Positions 17,946 through 26,915 of a DNA stretch of 64,000 nucleotides are shown in pieces. The DNA lies in the NCBI RefSeq assembly GCF_000633455.1, contig NZ_AYMG01000038.1:1-64000 (forward strand). Reading direction: 5' to 3'. This stretch comes from Pedobacter jeongneungensis. Lineage in GTDB: Bacteria; Bacteroidota; Bacteroidia; Sphingobacteriales; Sphingobacteriaceae. The notes below the pieces were generated by a model. It saw only the letters and a program-made list of their open reading frames with translations, ran no database searches and was not told the origin of the DNA. How positions within the stretch are numbered: the first letter of the stretch is position 1; every line of letters starts with the position of its first letter. Position numbers and translations under genes: made by a program.

Positions 17946-18020
17946 TCTTTATTTCTAGATGCCAGAAAAACGTTTCGCCTATTTGTCCCGATTTGGAAAA
18001 TTGTTTAGGATGCAATTCCC

Positions 18021-19097
18021 TTAAGGAACAACCGTATAAAAAAGATACGAGGCAAAAATCACCAGCAGCACTATGCCCTGCTGAATATTGGTTTTACCGG
18101 TAGCGAGTGAAAACATCACCGTAACCATAGCGAGCAGCAACATAACCGTAGAGCCGGTATCTATACCGAGCACGAGCGGCATCTGCGTAATGATGGATAC
18201 AATAGCTACCGCTGGGATGGTGAGCCCGATACTGGCCAGCGCAGAACCAAGGGCCAGGTTCAAACTTGTTTGCAAGCGGTCGGCTTTTACCGCATTATAA
18301 GCAGCCAAACCTTCTGGAAGCAACACAATTGCGGCAATAATTACACCGACAACTGATTTTGGCGCACCGAGATCAATCACAATTTTTTCAATATCCTTAG
18401 ATAAATATTTCGCAAGCAATACAACAATAATTAGGCTCAGTATTAAAAAAACAAGGCTGGATATGGCCGTAGCATTATTGGGTGCTTCGGCATGGTCATC
18501 TTCTGAAACAGAGTTTTTTGGCAGAAAGAAATCCCTGTGCCTAACGGTCTGCATAAATATAAATCCACCGTATAAAACCACTGAAACCACCGATACGAAA
18601 ATGAGCTGGCTTGTACTATATTCGCCCTTTGGTCCGCTTGTGGTATAATTTGGCAGAATAAGTGTCAACACAACAATTGCCATCAGTGTAACCAGCGCTG
18701 CATTTACGCCCTGTAATTTATAAAGCTGCTCCTTAAACTTGATCCCACCCTTTAAAAGGCAGATGCCGACAATAGCGGTTATAATAATCATCACGGCTGC
18801 GAACACGGTATCCCGTGCCAGCTCCTTTACCCCGTCACCACCGGCCAGCATCAGCGACACAATCAGACCTACTTCAATGGTCGTAATCGCAATAGCCAAT
18901 ATAATTGTTCCAAATGGCTCTCCAACCCGGTGGGCAATCACCTCTGCATGGTGTACGGATGCAATTACGCTTCCGATTAATAACATGGCAAGGATCAGTT
19001 TCAGGTAAATACTGGTATCAGCTCCTGTAAAAAAGTATAGTCCTATCCCGGCTACCGGAACAATCATTGTCCATATAGGTAAATTGATTTTTTTCAT
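18021..19097 (-). CDS. chaA: ChaA-type calcium/proton antiporter
   Basis: A 358-residue inner-membrane antiporter of the CaCA superfamily, about 11 hydrophobic helices in two homologous halves. The alpha-1 repeat carries GEPFGTIILAIAITTIEVGL and the alpha-2 repeat LLPEGLAAYNAVKADRLQTS, each with the acidic residue needed for cation exchange. A short acidic loop with His and Asp (SEDDHAEAPNN) separates the halves, as in ChaA. The predicted role is Ca2+ (and perhaps Na+ or K+) export against protons. The Met at 19097 is preferred to 19139 because the 14 extra residues are basic and not conserved in appearance. Confidence 0.85.
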   Translation of the reverse strand: MKKINLPIWTMIVPVAGIGLYFFTGADTSIYLKLILAMLLIGSVIASVHHAEVIAHRVGEPFGTIILAIAITTIEVGLIVSLMLAGGDGVKELARDTVFAAVMIIITAIVGICLLKGGIKFKEQLYKLQGVNAALVTLMAIVVLTLILPNYTTSGPKGEYSTSQLIFVSVVSVVLYGGFIFMQTVRHRDFFLPKNSVSEDDHAEAPNNATAISSLVFLILSLIIVVLLAKYLSKDIEKIVIDLGAPKSVVGVIIAAIVLLPEGLAAYNAVKADRLQTSLNLALGSALASIGLTIPAVAIVSIITQMPLVLGIDTGSTVMLLLAMVTVMFSLATGKTNIQQGIVLLVIFASYLFYTVVP

Positions 19098-19281
19098 TTT
19101 TGCTTTAGCTATCCTCCGAATGCTAACAAAATAATACATGTGTAGTTTTGATTGTTCTAAAAAACATCAAAATCCTCACTTTGGTCCACTTCAGAAACCG
19201 CGCTATTAGCGGCCTTTGTGATTTCCTGTATTCCTTAAATAGTTGAGATAACAATGAACCAGCAGGTTTCAATGAAACTGG

Positions 19282-19310
19282 TTGTACAAACTGCAATTTA
19301 AATATCTTTG
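19282..19310 (+). promoter_or_regulatory. Bacteroidota promoter immediately before the Crp/Fnr gene
   Basis: TTG at 19282-19284 and TATCTTTG at 19303-19310, separated by 18 bp, fit the -33/-7 consensus. The ATG at 19315 is only five bases beyond the -7 box, so transcription would begin at about the start codon. Confidence 0.5.
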
Positions 19311-19314
19311 TAAG

Positions 19315-19902
19315 ATGATATTTGAGGTTTTTAAAAATTATCTGCAGGAACGCATTTCACTCACCGGGGAAGAACTCAGGTTTATAAATTCTTTGACAAG
19401 TGAGAAAAGGATAAAAAAATCACATTTCTTACTTCAAGAAGGTGAATATTCAAAAGATCTTATTTTCGTAGCAAAAGGCATATTGATACTGGACAGGACC
19501 GATCAGGATGGAAAAAGGCGCATCCTTAAGTTTGCAACTGAAAATAACTGGCTCCGGGAAAAGGAAAGTTATTCAAAAGGCACGCCCTCAAGCTGCAACA
19601 TCCAGGCAATAGAGGACAGTGAAATATTGATCTGGAAGAAAGAAGATTTCAGGCTTTTGTTAGATGGTCTTCCTCCGCTGAAACAATTGATGAAAGGACT
19701 GATCGAAAGCAGCCAGATCGCAAATCAAGACCGGATCTTCTCCTCCATTAGCAGTTCAGCTGAAGAAAAATACCTTCACTTTATTGCAAAACACCAAAAT
19801 ATTTTAAATCGTATTCCCCTATTTATGGTGGCCTCCTATCTGGGCCTTGCCAGGGAAACACTGAGCCGGATCCGTAAAAACCAATCAATCAAAAAAAATT
19901 AA
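19315..19902 (+). CDS. Crp/Fnr-family transcriptional regulator
   Basis: A 195-residue protein with an N-terminal cyclic-nucleotide-binding-fold domain (KSHFLLQEGEYSKDLIFVAKG) and a C-terminal winged helix with VASYLGLARETLSRIRKN as recognition helix. No Cys cluster of the FNR type is seen, and the phosphate-binding Arg of true cAMP-binding proteins is not evident, so the ligand is unknown. The start at 19315 is supported by the promoter just before it, which would exclude the upstream Met at 19282. A VOC-fold gene follows after 82 bp and may be a target. Confidence 0.85.
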   Translation: MIFEVFKNYLQERISLTGEELRFINSLTSEKRIKKSHFLLQEGEYSKDLIFVAKGILILDRTDQDGKRRILKFATENNWLREKESYSKGTPSSCNIQAIEDSEILIWKKEDFRLLLDGLPPLKQLMKGLIESSQIANQDRIFSSISSSAEEKYLHFIAKHQNILNRIPLFMVASYLGLARETLSRIRKNQSIKKN

Positions 19903-19984
19903 CAAGAATCAATTTAGTGACAAATATCCTTCTTATATGAGCAGATTTCCATGTTATTTGCACTAAAATAGTAAGCCATAAATC

Positions 19985-20365
19985 ATGCAAATAAAATTAG
20001 ATTCCATAATCCTTTTTGTTGGAGATGTAGAGCGGGAGAAAACCTTTTATAGAGAAATTTTCAAACTGGTGCTGCTGGAAGAGGTAAAAGATGAATGGGC
20101 AGTATTGAGTGCCGGAGGATGTAACATTAGCCTGCACAGGATCGGCAAACAGTATCTCCATAGCGAAAGAGTAAACCATGAAAGCAACACAAAACTTGTT
20201 TTTGAGACTAAGAATATCTTCAACCTTAGGGAAGAGCTGGTTCTAAAAAAGGTAGAAGTTGGAGAAATAAAAACTTTTGAAAACTATGGCTATTGGGTAT
20301 GTGATGGAAAAGATCCTGAAGGCAATATATTCCAATTAAAACAAAACAAACAGCCCGCAAGTTAG
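19985..20365 (+). CDS. VOC-superfamily (glyoxalase/bleomycin-resistance fold) protein
   Basis: A 126-residue single-domain protein with paired beta-alpha-beta-beta-beta motifs: it opens with LDSIILFVGDVEREKTFYRE and ends with the typical YWVCDGKDPEGNIFQLKQ. Such proteins are metal-dependent lyases, dioxygenases or drug-binding proteins; the sequence does not discriminate between them. It lies 82 bp after the Crp/Fnr gene in the same direction. Confidence 0.8.
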   Translation: MQIKLDSIILFVGDVEREKTFYREIFKLVLLEEVKDEWAVLSAGGCNISLHRIGKQYLHSERVNHESNTKLVFETKNIFNLREELVLKKVEVGEIKTFENYGYWVCDGKDPEGNIFQLKQNKQPAS

Positions 20366-20493
20366 CTGTTAGGGGATTGATTTCAGTGAAAACAGTTTCG
20401 GTAATTTAAGATTAATCCCGAAATTTTAAATATTTCTACAGAAATTATCTTGATTTGCAGAGATTTATCCAAAAAACCAACGCTTTTAACGGC

Positions 20494-21888
20494 TCAAGGT
20501 GAAAGTTTTTCTATCAGGTTAACGGCTCTCCCCCATTTCTTGTATATTTCAATCGGTTTGGGATAAGCGGGGATATCGAATTGCCAGGGGATAAGTGCCT
20601 CAATGTTGTTTGTGTCCGAAAGTTCAGGGATCCACTGGCGGATAAAATCCTGCGCCCGGTATTTATTCGATTGGTGAACGGGGTTGGTATACCAGATCTC
20701 AAATGCCTGCATGTGCCAGTTCATCCAGTTTGAGCTTACATCGTAATCAATTAATTTTGACTCAAAATAAGCCGCACCCCAGGTCCAGTCTATTTTTAGG
20801 TCGTGCACAAAGTAGCTGGCACAATTTACCCGGCCACGATTGCTCATAAATCCTGTTTCGTTCAGTTGCCTCATGTGCGCATCCACAAAGGGGATTCCCG
20901 TTTTTCCCTGACACCACTTTTCAAATTTAAGGGGATCATTCTCCCACTCCATCTCCTTGTTTTTATATCCTTTTGTCCTAAACACTGAACTTCCGAAACG
21001 CATTGCCTTGAAAGTAAAATAATCACGCCATACCAGTTCAAAAATTAGCCACCAGGTACTCTGGTTTTTTTTGACCTTTTCCTCGTAGTCTTTTACTTTT
21101 TCATAAATCACTCTTGCCGAAATACAGCCCAATGCCAGATAAGGCGAAAATTTAGAGCTGTAATCCAGTCCATCAGATTTATTCCGGCTCCATCTGTAGC
21201 CCGTCAATAACCTGGATTCAAAGGTATAATAGTCCAGTCTCTGCAACGCTGCATCCTCCCCACCCTCCACAAGCGGCGCGGAATTTTCATATTCGCTTTT
21301 TTTGAACCCGTAAAGTTTGTAGGAAGGGAAACCCTCATCTTTGATACCCGCAACGGCATTTAACTTGCCAGGTGCACTGAGAGCTTTACGGACTTCGGTT
21401 TTTTTTCCTACAGGTATTCTGTAAGCTTTGCTGGTGAGGGGAATTTTGGAAATCTCAAAAGGGATATCATCTTTATGGTATAATGTTTTACCCCAGAAAA
21501 AGTGAAATTTGGTTTTCGGCAGAAGATCCTGAACCTCTTTGGCCAAAGCCATTTCATAAGCAGCATATTCTTCTTCCGCATAGATATCGGTTATGCCATA
21601 TTCCTCAACCAGTTTAGGCAAAGTTACCAGTGCCGAATCGTCTCCCACAATGAGATGGCCGCCCAGAGATTTCAGGTTCTTTTTTAAATTCAGCACGGAT
21701 TGCTCCATAAACCTGAAGCGGATTACATCAGTTCTTCTAAAACCAAGTTCCAACTCACTGAAATCATTCTTTTCGATACAATAGCAAAAAAGCAGCTCAC
21801 TGCATTCCTCATGCGCGGTAACCAAGGCCTGGTTATCATGGAGCCTCAGATCATTTTTAAACCAAACCAAGCCCCGCTTTTTCTTCAT
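20494..21888 (-). CDS. Cryptochrome DASH (photolyase family)
   Basis: A 464-residue flavoprotein of the photolyase/cryptochrome family. The N-terminal antenna domain begins RGLVWFKNDLRLHDNQALV. The C-terminal FAD domain has SKFSPYLALGCISARVIYE, WWLIFELVWRDYFTFKA, RQLNETGFMSNRGRVNCASY, DWTWGAAYFESKLIDYDVSS and NWMNWHMQAF, the last three being typical of DASH members. DASH proteins repair UV dimers in single-stranded or looped DNA and may also signal. It stands alone on the minus strand, convergent with the VOC gene. Confidence 0.92.
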   Translation of the reverse strand: MKKKRGLVWFKNDLRLHDNQALVTAHEECSELLFCYCIEKNDFSELELGFRRTDVIRFRFMEQSVLNLKKNLKSLGGHLIVGDDSALVTLPKLVEEYGITDIYAEEEYAAYEMALAKEVQDLLPKTKFHFFWGKTLYHKDDIPFEISKIPLTSKAYRIPVGKKTEVRKALSAPGKLNAVAGIKDEGFPSYKLYGFKKSEYENSAPLVEGGEDAALQRLDYYTFESRLLTGYRWSRNKSDGLDYSSKFSPYLALGCISARVIYEKVKDYEEKVKKNQSTWWLIFELVWRDYFTFKAMRFGSSVFRTKGYKNKEMEWENDPLKFEKWCQGKTGIPFVDAHMRQLNETGFMSNRGRVNCASYFVHDLKIDWTWGAAYFESKLIDYDVSSNWMNWHMQAFEIWYTNPVHQSNKYRAQDFIRQWIPELSDTNNIEALIPWQFDIPAYPKPIEIYKKWGRAVNLIEKLSP

Positions 21889-22136
21889 ATATTCTTTAGA
21901 TCAATTATCAGACAGACTTAGGCCTTCGATATTTCTTTACGGTAGGGAACCGTTATTTTTTGCTGGAATAACATCCCGTTCTCCAAAAAAGTTTTTAGAT
22001 CTGATCAGTATTCTGTTGCAGGAATTTTAGTTTTATCTTAAAAACTGCGTTATTTTTTTGAAATATCATCAGCAGAAAGTTTAACTTTTACCATTAATAT
22101 CCGCTGATGATCTGTAATCATTTGAACTTTTAGAAA

Positions 22137-22397
22137 CTAATTATGAAGATTTTCAACCTTTAAATATTCGATAAGTTCCATGCCAAAAAGCTGCACATTC
22201 AGTCCTGTTGTTTCGCTCAAAGCATTTCTTTTCTCCCACAGGCGGATAAAACAGAGCTGAACAACTTCTGTAGCGATATAATCAGACTGCGTTTTTTTGA
22301 AGATAAATTGGTAGATCTGCTGATGATAGCGAAAATAAGCATCATTAAAAAATGAGGAATCCCCCACCTTTATCCCAGAAATAATATCCTCATACAT
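22137..22397 (-). CDS. Short ECF-sigma-like protein with region 2 only, probably truncated
   Basis: The 86-residue product matches sigma-70 region 2: SSFFNDAYFRYHQQIYQFIFKK then YIATEVVQLCFIRLWEKRNAL, the DNA-melting and -10 recognition part. Typical ECF factors are about 180-200 residues with region 4, which is absent; the frame ends soon after the linker, and I find no region 4 in other frames downstream to 21889. It may be a decayed sigma gene or a stand-alone fragment. No anti-sigma gene is adjacent. Confidence 0.5.
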   Translation of the reverse strand: MYEDIISGIKVGDSSFFNDAYFRYHQQIYQFIFKKTQSDYIATEVVQLCFIRLWEKRNALSETTGLNVQLFGMELIEYLKVENLHN

Positions 22398-22893
22398 TTA
22401 ATGGGCAAAATTATTACCTTTTTACAGCTGTGGCTTAAACTTAATGTTATCAAAATATGAACTTATGCACCGAAGAACGGGATAGATCCGTTCTCATTAC
22501 CGCTTGCGGACCTTGAAAATGCCGGAAGTAATTTAGCAGGAGTTTCAAAGAAAATAAGCGCATTTGGTAATCCTGAGCCCTATATTAAAAAGGTATCGGA
22601 ATTATGACCTCTGGATCTGTAATGAGATTGTCCGGGTACACTTGGGCCAGATGAAACTTCAAAGCGAAAAACATCGTTTCTTTGTTACCATATCCATTCC
22701 CATATAGGTAGACATTTATCAAAGCGACCTAGTCATTCAGGAAGATATTTTTTAACTGGCCTTACAACGGCAATTAACTGCGAGTGGAAGATCGTAGACC
22801 AACACCACACACTGAAATGATCAAAAAAATAAACGTGGATTTTGACGCAAAGCACAAAAATGAATCTGAACCTTTAAACAGCCAGGTAAAGCA
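22398..22893. other. About 500 bp with broken coding fragments
   Basis: On the plus strand one frame reads KNGIDPFSLPLADLENAGSN and continues to a stop at 22605, without a start codon. Further fragments lie in 22620-22894, including VRVHLGQMKLQSEKHRFFVT and a terminal MIKKINVDFDAKHKNESEPL. They are split by stops and frame changes. I do not recognise the parent gene or genes. Confidence 0.35.
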
Positions 22894-23958
22894 TTAATTT
22901 TTAATCCCTTTCAATGCATCCGTATTCAGGATAATAATATTATGTCCGTCCTTCTCAATCAATTTTTCTTTGGCAAAATCGCTCAAAACCCTGCTGAGTG
23001 TTTCGCTGGCAACACCTACTATCCGGGCGAAATCATTCCTCGGAAGTAAAAGCTTCCCATTTGCCCCAACATTACAATCAACTTCAGCAAGATGCGTCAA
23101 TGCCTTAGCCACCCTCTTTCTCACCGAATAGTAGGTAGTTTCCAGAAGACGTTGATCACGTTGATTTAAATTTCTCGCCATATCCTTTACAAACACGCGC
23201 AATAGTTGCGGATACGCCGAAAGCAGGCTATCTACATCAGTTGAAGGTATTGTAGTTATACATGAATCCTCAATTGCTTCCGCCGCTTCCATATTCTCAT
23301 CTCTGAGCAATATACCCTGCAGACCAAAATAATCGCCCGTTCCGCAAATGCCTGTAATCATAATATTCCCGAAAGCATCTGTGATATAGGTTTTTATTTT
23401 GCCGGAGACCACATAATGGAGTCCGAATGATTGGCGCTCTCCCGGATAATAGAGTATTTGGCTCTTTGGATAGGGCCGTGATGGTCTTTCCTCAAAGTGT
23501 GTTCTAACCCAATGTTTCTCAAAAGTGCTGTGAGGAATACTTTCCGGTTGATTATGATGTTTTACAAAATTCTCATATTGAAATCTTTTCTTTCTCAGTC
23601 TCAGCTCAACTTGATGAAGTAACGCTGCGTCATCGAACGGACTGGCCAGGTAACCATCAGCTCCCATTTCCATGGCCCTGCAGGCAAGTCGATGATTTTG
23701 CTCCTTCAGGAGCATGATAAAGCTGACAGACGAAATTTCGGAGAATTTATTTACCACTGCCAATATCCCAAAACCGTCTATTTCAAGCACATTTATGCCA
23801 CAGATAACAACATCAAAGCGATCACACCTCATCATGGCAATAGCCTGCCTCCCACTGTCTGTCGATTTCACATTATATTTTACGATTTTAAGGATCTCGC
23901 TTATTTTAGTCCGAAGATCAAAATCCTCCATTATAATCAGGATTTTAGATCCTTCCAT
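22894..23958 (-). CDS. Receiver-Crp/Fnr fusion regulator with a degenerate receiver domain
   Basis: A 354-residue protein joining an N-terminal receiver-like domain (1-125) to a Crp/Fnr module: cyclic-nucleotide-binding fold about 145-260, and winged helix about 275-345 with NDFARIVGVASETLSRVLSD. In the receiver the phosphorylation Asp is replaced: VVICGINVLEIDGFG has Gly where family members have Asp in the pattern ...DIxMPxxDG. The conserved Lys of the KPF motif is Ser (YLASPFDDA). It therefore probably cannot be phosphorylated in the normal way and may respond to a ligand or act constitutively. No histidine kinase is adjacent. Confidence 0.85.
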   Translation of the reverse strand: MEGSKILIIMEDFDLRTKISEILKIVKYNVKSTDSGRQAIAMMRCDRFDVVICGINVLEIDGFGILAVVNKFSEISSVSFIMLLKEQNHRLACRAMEMGADGYLASPFDDAALLHQVELRLRKKRFQYENFVKHHNQPESIPHSTFEKHWVRTHFEERPSRPYPKSQILYYPGERQSFGLHYVVSGKIKTYITDAFGNIMITGICGTGDYFGLQGILLRDENMEAAEAIEDSCITTIPSTDVDSLLSAYPQLLRVFVKDMARNLNQRDQRLLETTYYSVRKRVAKALTHLAEVDCNVGANGKLLLPRNDFARIVGVASETLSRVLSDFAKEKLIEKDGHNIIILNTDALKGIKN

Positions 23959-24059
23959 TTATTTTTTGTTTTTGATCCTTAGGTTGTCAACGTTTAATAT
24001 CAAATAAATAAACTGCCCGGTTCAGGTCAATGCAGCACAAGATCAAGCTGCTACAGCAT

Positions 24060-24095
24060 AAAAAAAAATGCAGGCGACATCCATCAACCTGCATT
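24060..24095 (-). terminator. Rho-independent terminator of the SusCD-TlpA-S41 locus
   Basis: Read on the minus strand, AATGCAGG and CCTGCATT (24095-24088 and 24074-24067) form an 8-bp stem with a 13-base loop, followed by a run of eight T. It lies about 25 bp after the last gene of the locus. Confidence 0.75.
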
Positions 24096-24120
24096 GTCAT
24101 CATTAACTATTAAGATTTTT

Positions 24121-25269
24121 CTATTTTGACTGCTTTTCTAAGATCTCTTTTATTTTGGCTTCCAGTACAGTGCCACGAAGATCTTTGGCTATAATTTTTC
24201 CGCTTGGATCAATCAGAAAATTCATTGGAATAGCCTTCACATCATACAGAGCTGCAGCTGCATTTTCCCAGCCTTTTAAATCCCCAACTTGTTTCCAGGT
24301 CAATTTATCATCAGCAATGGCTTTAAGCCATTTCGCTTTATCGGCAGCCTTATCAAGTGATACCCCTAAAACTTCAAATCCTTTTGATTTATATTGTTCG
24401 TAAACCTTCAACACGTTTGGATTTTCTCTTCTACATGGAGCACACCACGATGCCCAGAAGTCGATCAGCACATATTTTCCTCTGTAATCAGAAAGTTTAA
24501 CGATTTTACCGTCTACATCAGGTTGGGTAAAATCCTGCGCCTCTACGCCTTCCTGCGTTTTTTTAAATGTAGCGATACGCTCAGCAACTTGCTTTCCGAA
24601 AAAAGAATTCTTTAATTCCGGAGAAATGCCTGCAAAAATTTTCTCCATTTCTATGGCATCGAAACCCGGCCCTAAGGTTGAATTAAGTGCCATTAAGGCC
24701 ATGTATTTCGAGGGATTTTGCTTCACATAACTAATTTTCGCATCAAAAATTTCTTTCTCTATCACTTTCGCTCTATTTTCCAGTTCCAAAACATAAGTTT
24801 TGTCCTGCTTTTTTGCTTCAGGCTGCTCAGCATACTCCTTGTTCAGCGCCTGCAGTTTTCCATAAATAGGACCTAATAATGCATCAACCCTTTTACTTTC
24901 ATCAGTTAAAGTAGAACCTTTAATTGTAGCTGTTTTAATGGAATCCTTTCCGGTAATGGTGATATTTTCGTTTCCTAAAATAATTGCCATGCCATCAATT
25001 TTAATCCTTCTTCCTGGCGTATCAATGGAATTGTCGTGTTTTAAACGAAGTGTAGCTTCCATTGGTGAAGGAACTGAACCTTTAAATGTGAAAGCCCCGT
25101 TGACCAGAACCGCTGAATCTAATTTTTCGGCACCTTCCAATTTGATCAGGAGAAAGGCTTTTGCTGGTTTGCCCAGCTTTCCGATCTGGCCTTTTATCAC
25201 ATATCCTGTTTGTGCAGAGGCGACAAGAGCACTAATTACTAATGTTGCTGCTAATAATATTTTTTTCAT
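24121..25269 (-). CDS. TlpA-like periplasmic thioredoxin with DUF4369-type N-terminus
   Basis: A 382-residue exported protein (signal LVISALVASAQ). The N-terminal beta-rich part, from GYVIKGQIGKLGKPAKAFLL, is the DUF4369-type domain often joined to thioredoxins in Bacteroidota. The C-terminal thioredoxin domain has the redox motif CAPC in WASWCAPCRRENP near residue 276 and cis-Pro in KAIPMNFLIDPSG. It probably acts as a periplasmic thiol-disulfide reductase. It is the last gene of the locus, 10 bp after the S41 protease, with a terminator downstream. Confidence 0.88.
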   Translation of the reverse strand: MKKILLAATLVISALVASAQTGYVIKGQIGKLGKPAKAFLLIKLEGAEKLDSAVLVNGAFTFKGSVPSPMEATLRLKHDNSIDTPGRRIKIDGMAIILGNENITITGKDSIKTATIKGSTLTDESKRVDALLGPIYGKLQALNKEYAEQPEAKKQDKTYVLELENRAKVIEKEIFDAKISYVKQNPSKYMALMALNSTLGPGFDAIEMEKIFAGISPELKNSFFGKQVAERIATFKKTQEGVEAQDFTQPDVDGKIVKLSDYRGKYVLIDFWASWCAPCRRENPNVLKVYEQYKSKGFEVLGVSLDKAADKAKWLKAIADDKLTWKQVGDLKGWENAAAALYDVKAIPMNFLIDPSGKIIAKDLRGTVLEAKIKEILEKQSK

Positions 25270-25279
25270 GATTTATCGA

Positions 25280-26911
25280 TTATTTTTTGGTGATTTTAGA
25301 AGTAGATGAGTTATTCGCTGAAGATTTACCTTCCAGAAACTGGTTATAAACCTTTTGATTATTTAAAATATTAAGTGCTGTACCAAATGCGGTACTGGCT
25401 TCGTTTCGAACGCGAAGCGCATAGCCTTTACCCAGATAGAGCATATCGGCCATCTCGGCCTTTAATTCTACAGCAATGGTTTTTCTGGCTACCTGATCGG
25501 TTACTGGTGGGAGTTTAAGCCCCTGCTTTGTGGCGCTGGTTATGATCTGATCAGTCATTTGATCATCTACTTTAAAGGAATGATCAAAAGCATCAAAGTC
25601 AGTATATTTATCTGTTAAGCTTTTTCGATTTTGTTGTACATAACTGAAAGCTGCCTGAGTTACCCGTCCGCTGTTCATTAATTTATTTAACCATCCGCTG
25701 TACAGTGCTGTATCAATTGCTATGAATTTATCCGGCATAATCCCGCCCCCACCATAAACGGTTCTTTTATTGATAAGGGTAGTATGTTTTAAAGAATCCG
25801 GAAAGTTGACATGTCCCCCTTCTGTAAGTTCACCAGAGGCCATACGTCTGTTAAAATCTTCAAAATAATCGGTTTTACCCTTAGTATAGGGTTTTTGAAT
25901 CGATCTGCCCGATGGCGTATAGTAGCGCGCTGCTGTCAATCTGATTACCGAACCATCGCTCAATCCGAGGCCTTTTTGCATTAAACCTTTACCAAAACTT
26001 CTTCTGCCGATTACCACTGCCCTGTCCCAATCTTGTAAAGCACCTGTTAATATTTCGCTTGATGATGCGGTTGATTCATCGATCAAAACCACCAGATCGC
26101 CTGTCATAAACTGGCCAAAACCACCAGTCAGGTAATTATCTTTTACGCCGGAGTTGGTTACTGAATAGAAAACCAGTTTATCCTTGGCCAGAAATTCATC
26201 TGCTACACCGATAGCAGCTTCAACAAGTCCGCCACCATTAGATTGTAAATCCAGGATTAATTTGGTCATGCCCAAAGCCTTTAACTTCTTTAATGCGGCA
26301 TCCATTTCCCTTCTGGTCGACTGGCTAAAAATAGCCAGCGAAATATAACCTACATTTTTGCTTACCATATAACTGGTATTGATAGATAACTCGGCGATCT
26401 GTTCCCGCATCACATTAAATTCGAGCTGATCGGGTTGCGATTTGCGGATAACGCCTAACTTAACGGCTTTACCTTTTTCGCCCCGCAGCATCCGCATCAC
26501 GTCCTGGTTTTTTAAACCTTTTCCAAAAATGGAGGCACCATCAACTATATTAATTTGGTCGCCAACCTGCAAACCTGCCCGTGCTGCCGGCCCGTCAGGA
26601 TTGATACCCGTTATAAAGGTACTATCGGCTACCATTGCAAATGAAATACCGATACCGGCAAAACTGCCGGTCATCTGCTCATTCATGGCTTCGATTTCTT
26701 CGCGGCTAATGTAACTTGAATGCGGATCGAGGCTGCTTAACATGGCTTTGATGGCCGCATCTACAACCTGCTCATCATTTACCGGATCTACATAATTATC
26801 CTGAATGAGTTTAAGTGCATCCTGCAATTTTATTTTCGGATTCATTTGTGCATGGGCATTATAGCTAATCAATAGCACCAGTATGCTCCATAATATTTTC
26901 GCTCTCTTCAT
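25280..26911 (-). CDS. S41-family C-terminal processing protease (CtpA-like)
   Basis: An exported serine protease of 543 residues. After the signal (ILVLLISYNAHAQ) come the helical N-terminal region, a PDZ domain about 85-170 (GINPDGPAARAGLQVGDQI) and the S41 core. The catalytic Ser is in DESTASSSEILTGAL near residue 280 and the catalytic Lys in RSFGKGLMQ, a Ser-Lys dyad. It starts 4 bp after the upstream TlpA gene ends. In this position it may process proteins or peptides brought in or modified by the SusCD system; that role is inferred. Confidence 0.9.
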   Translation of the reverse strand: MKRAKILWSILVLLISYNAHAQMNPKIKLQDALKLIQDNYVDPVNDEQVVDAAIKAMLSSLDPHSSYISREEIEAMNEQMTGSFAGIGISFAMVADSTFITGINPDGPAARAGLQVGDQINIVDGASIFGKGLKNQDVMRMLRGEKGKAVKLGVIRKSQPDQLEFNVMREQIAELSINTSYMVSKNVGYISLAIFSQSTRREMDAALKKLKALGMTKLILDLQSNGGGLVEAAIGVADEFLAKDKLVFYSVTNSGVKDNYLTGGFGQFMTGDLVVLIDESTASSSEILTGALQDWDRAVVIGRRSFGKGLMQKGLGLSDGSVIRLTAARYYTPSGRSIQKPYTKGKTDYFEDFNRRMASGELTEGGHVNFPDSLKHTTLINKRTVYGGGGIMPDKFIAIDTALYSGWLNKLMNSGRVTQAAFSYVQQNRKSLTDKYTDFDAFDHSFKVDDQMTDQIITSATKQGLKLPPVTDQVARKTIAVELKAEMADMLYLGKGYALRVRNEASTAFGTALNILNNQKVYNQFLEGKSSANNSSTSKITKK

Positions 26912-26915
26912 TTTA

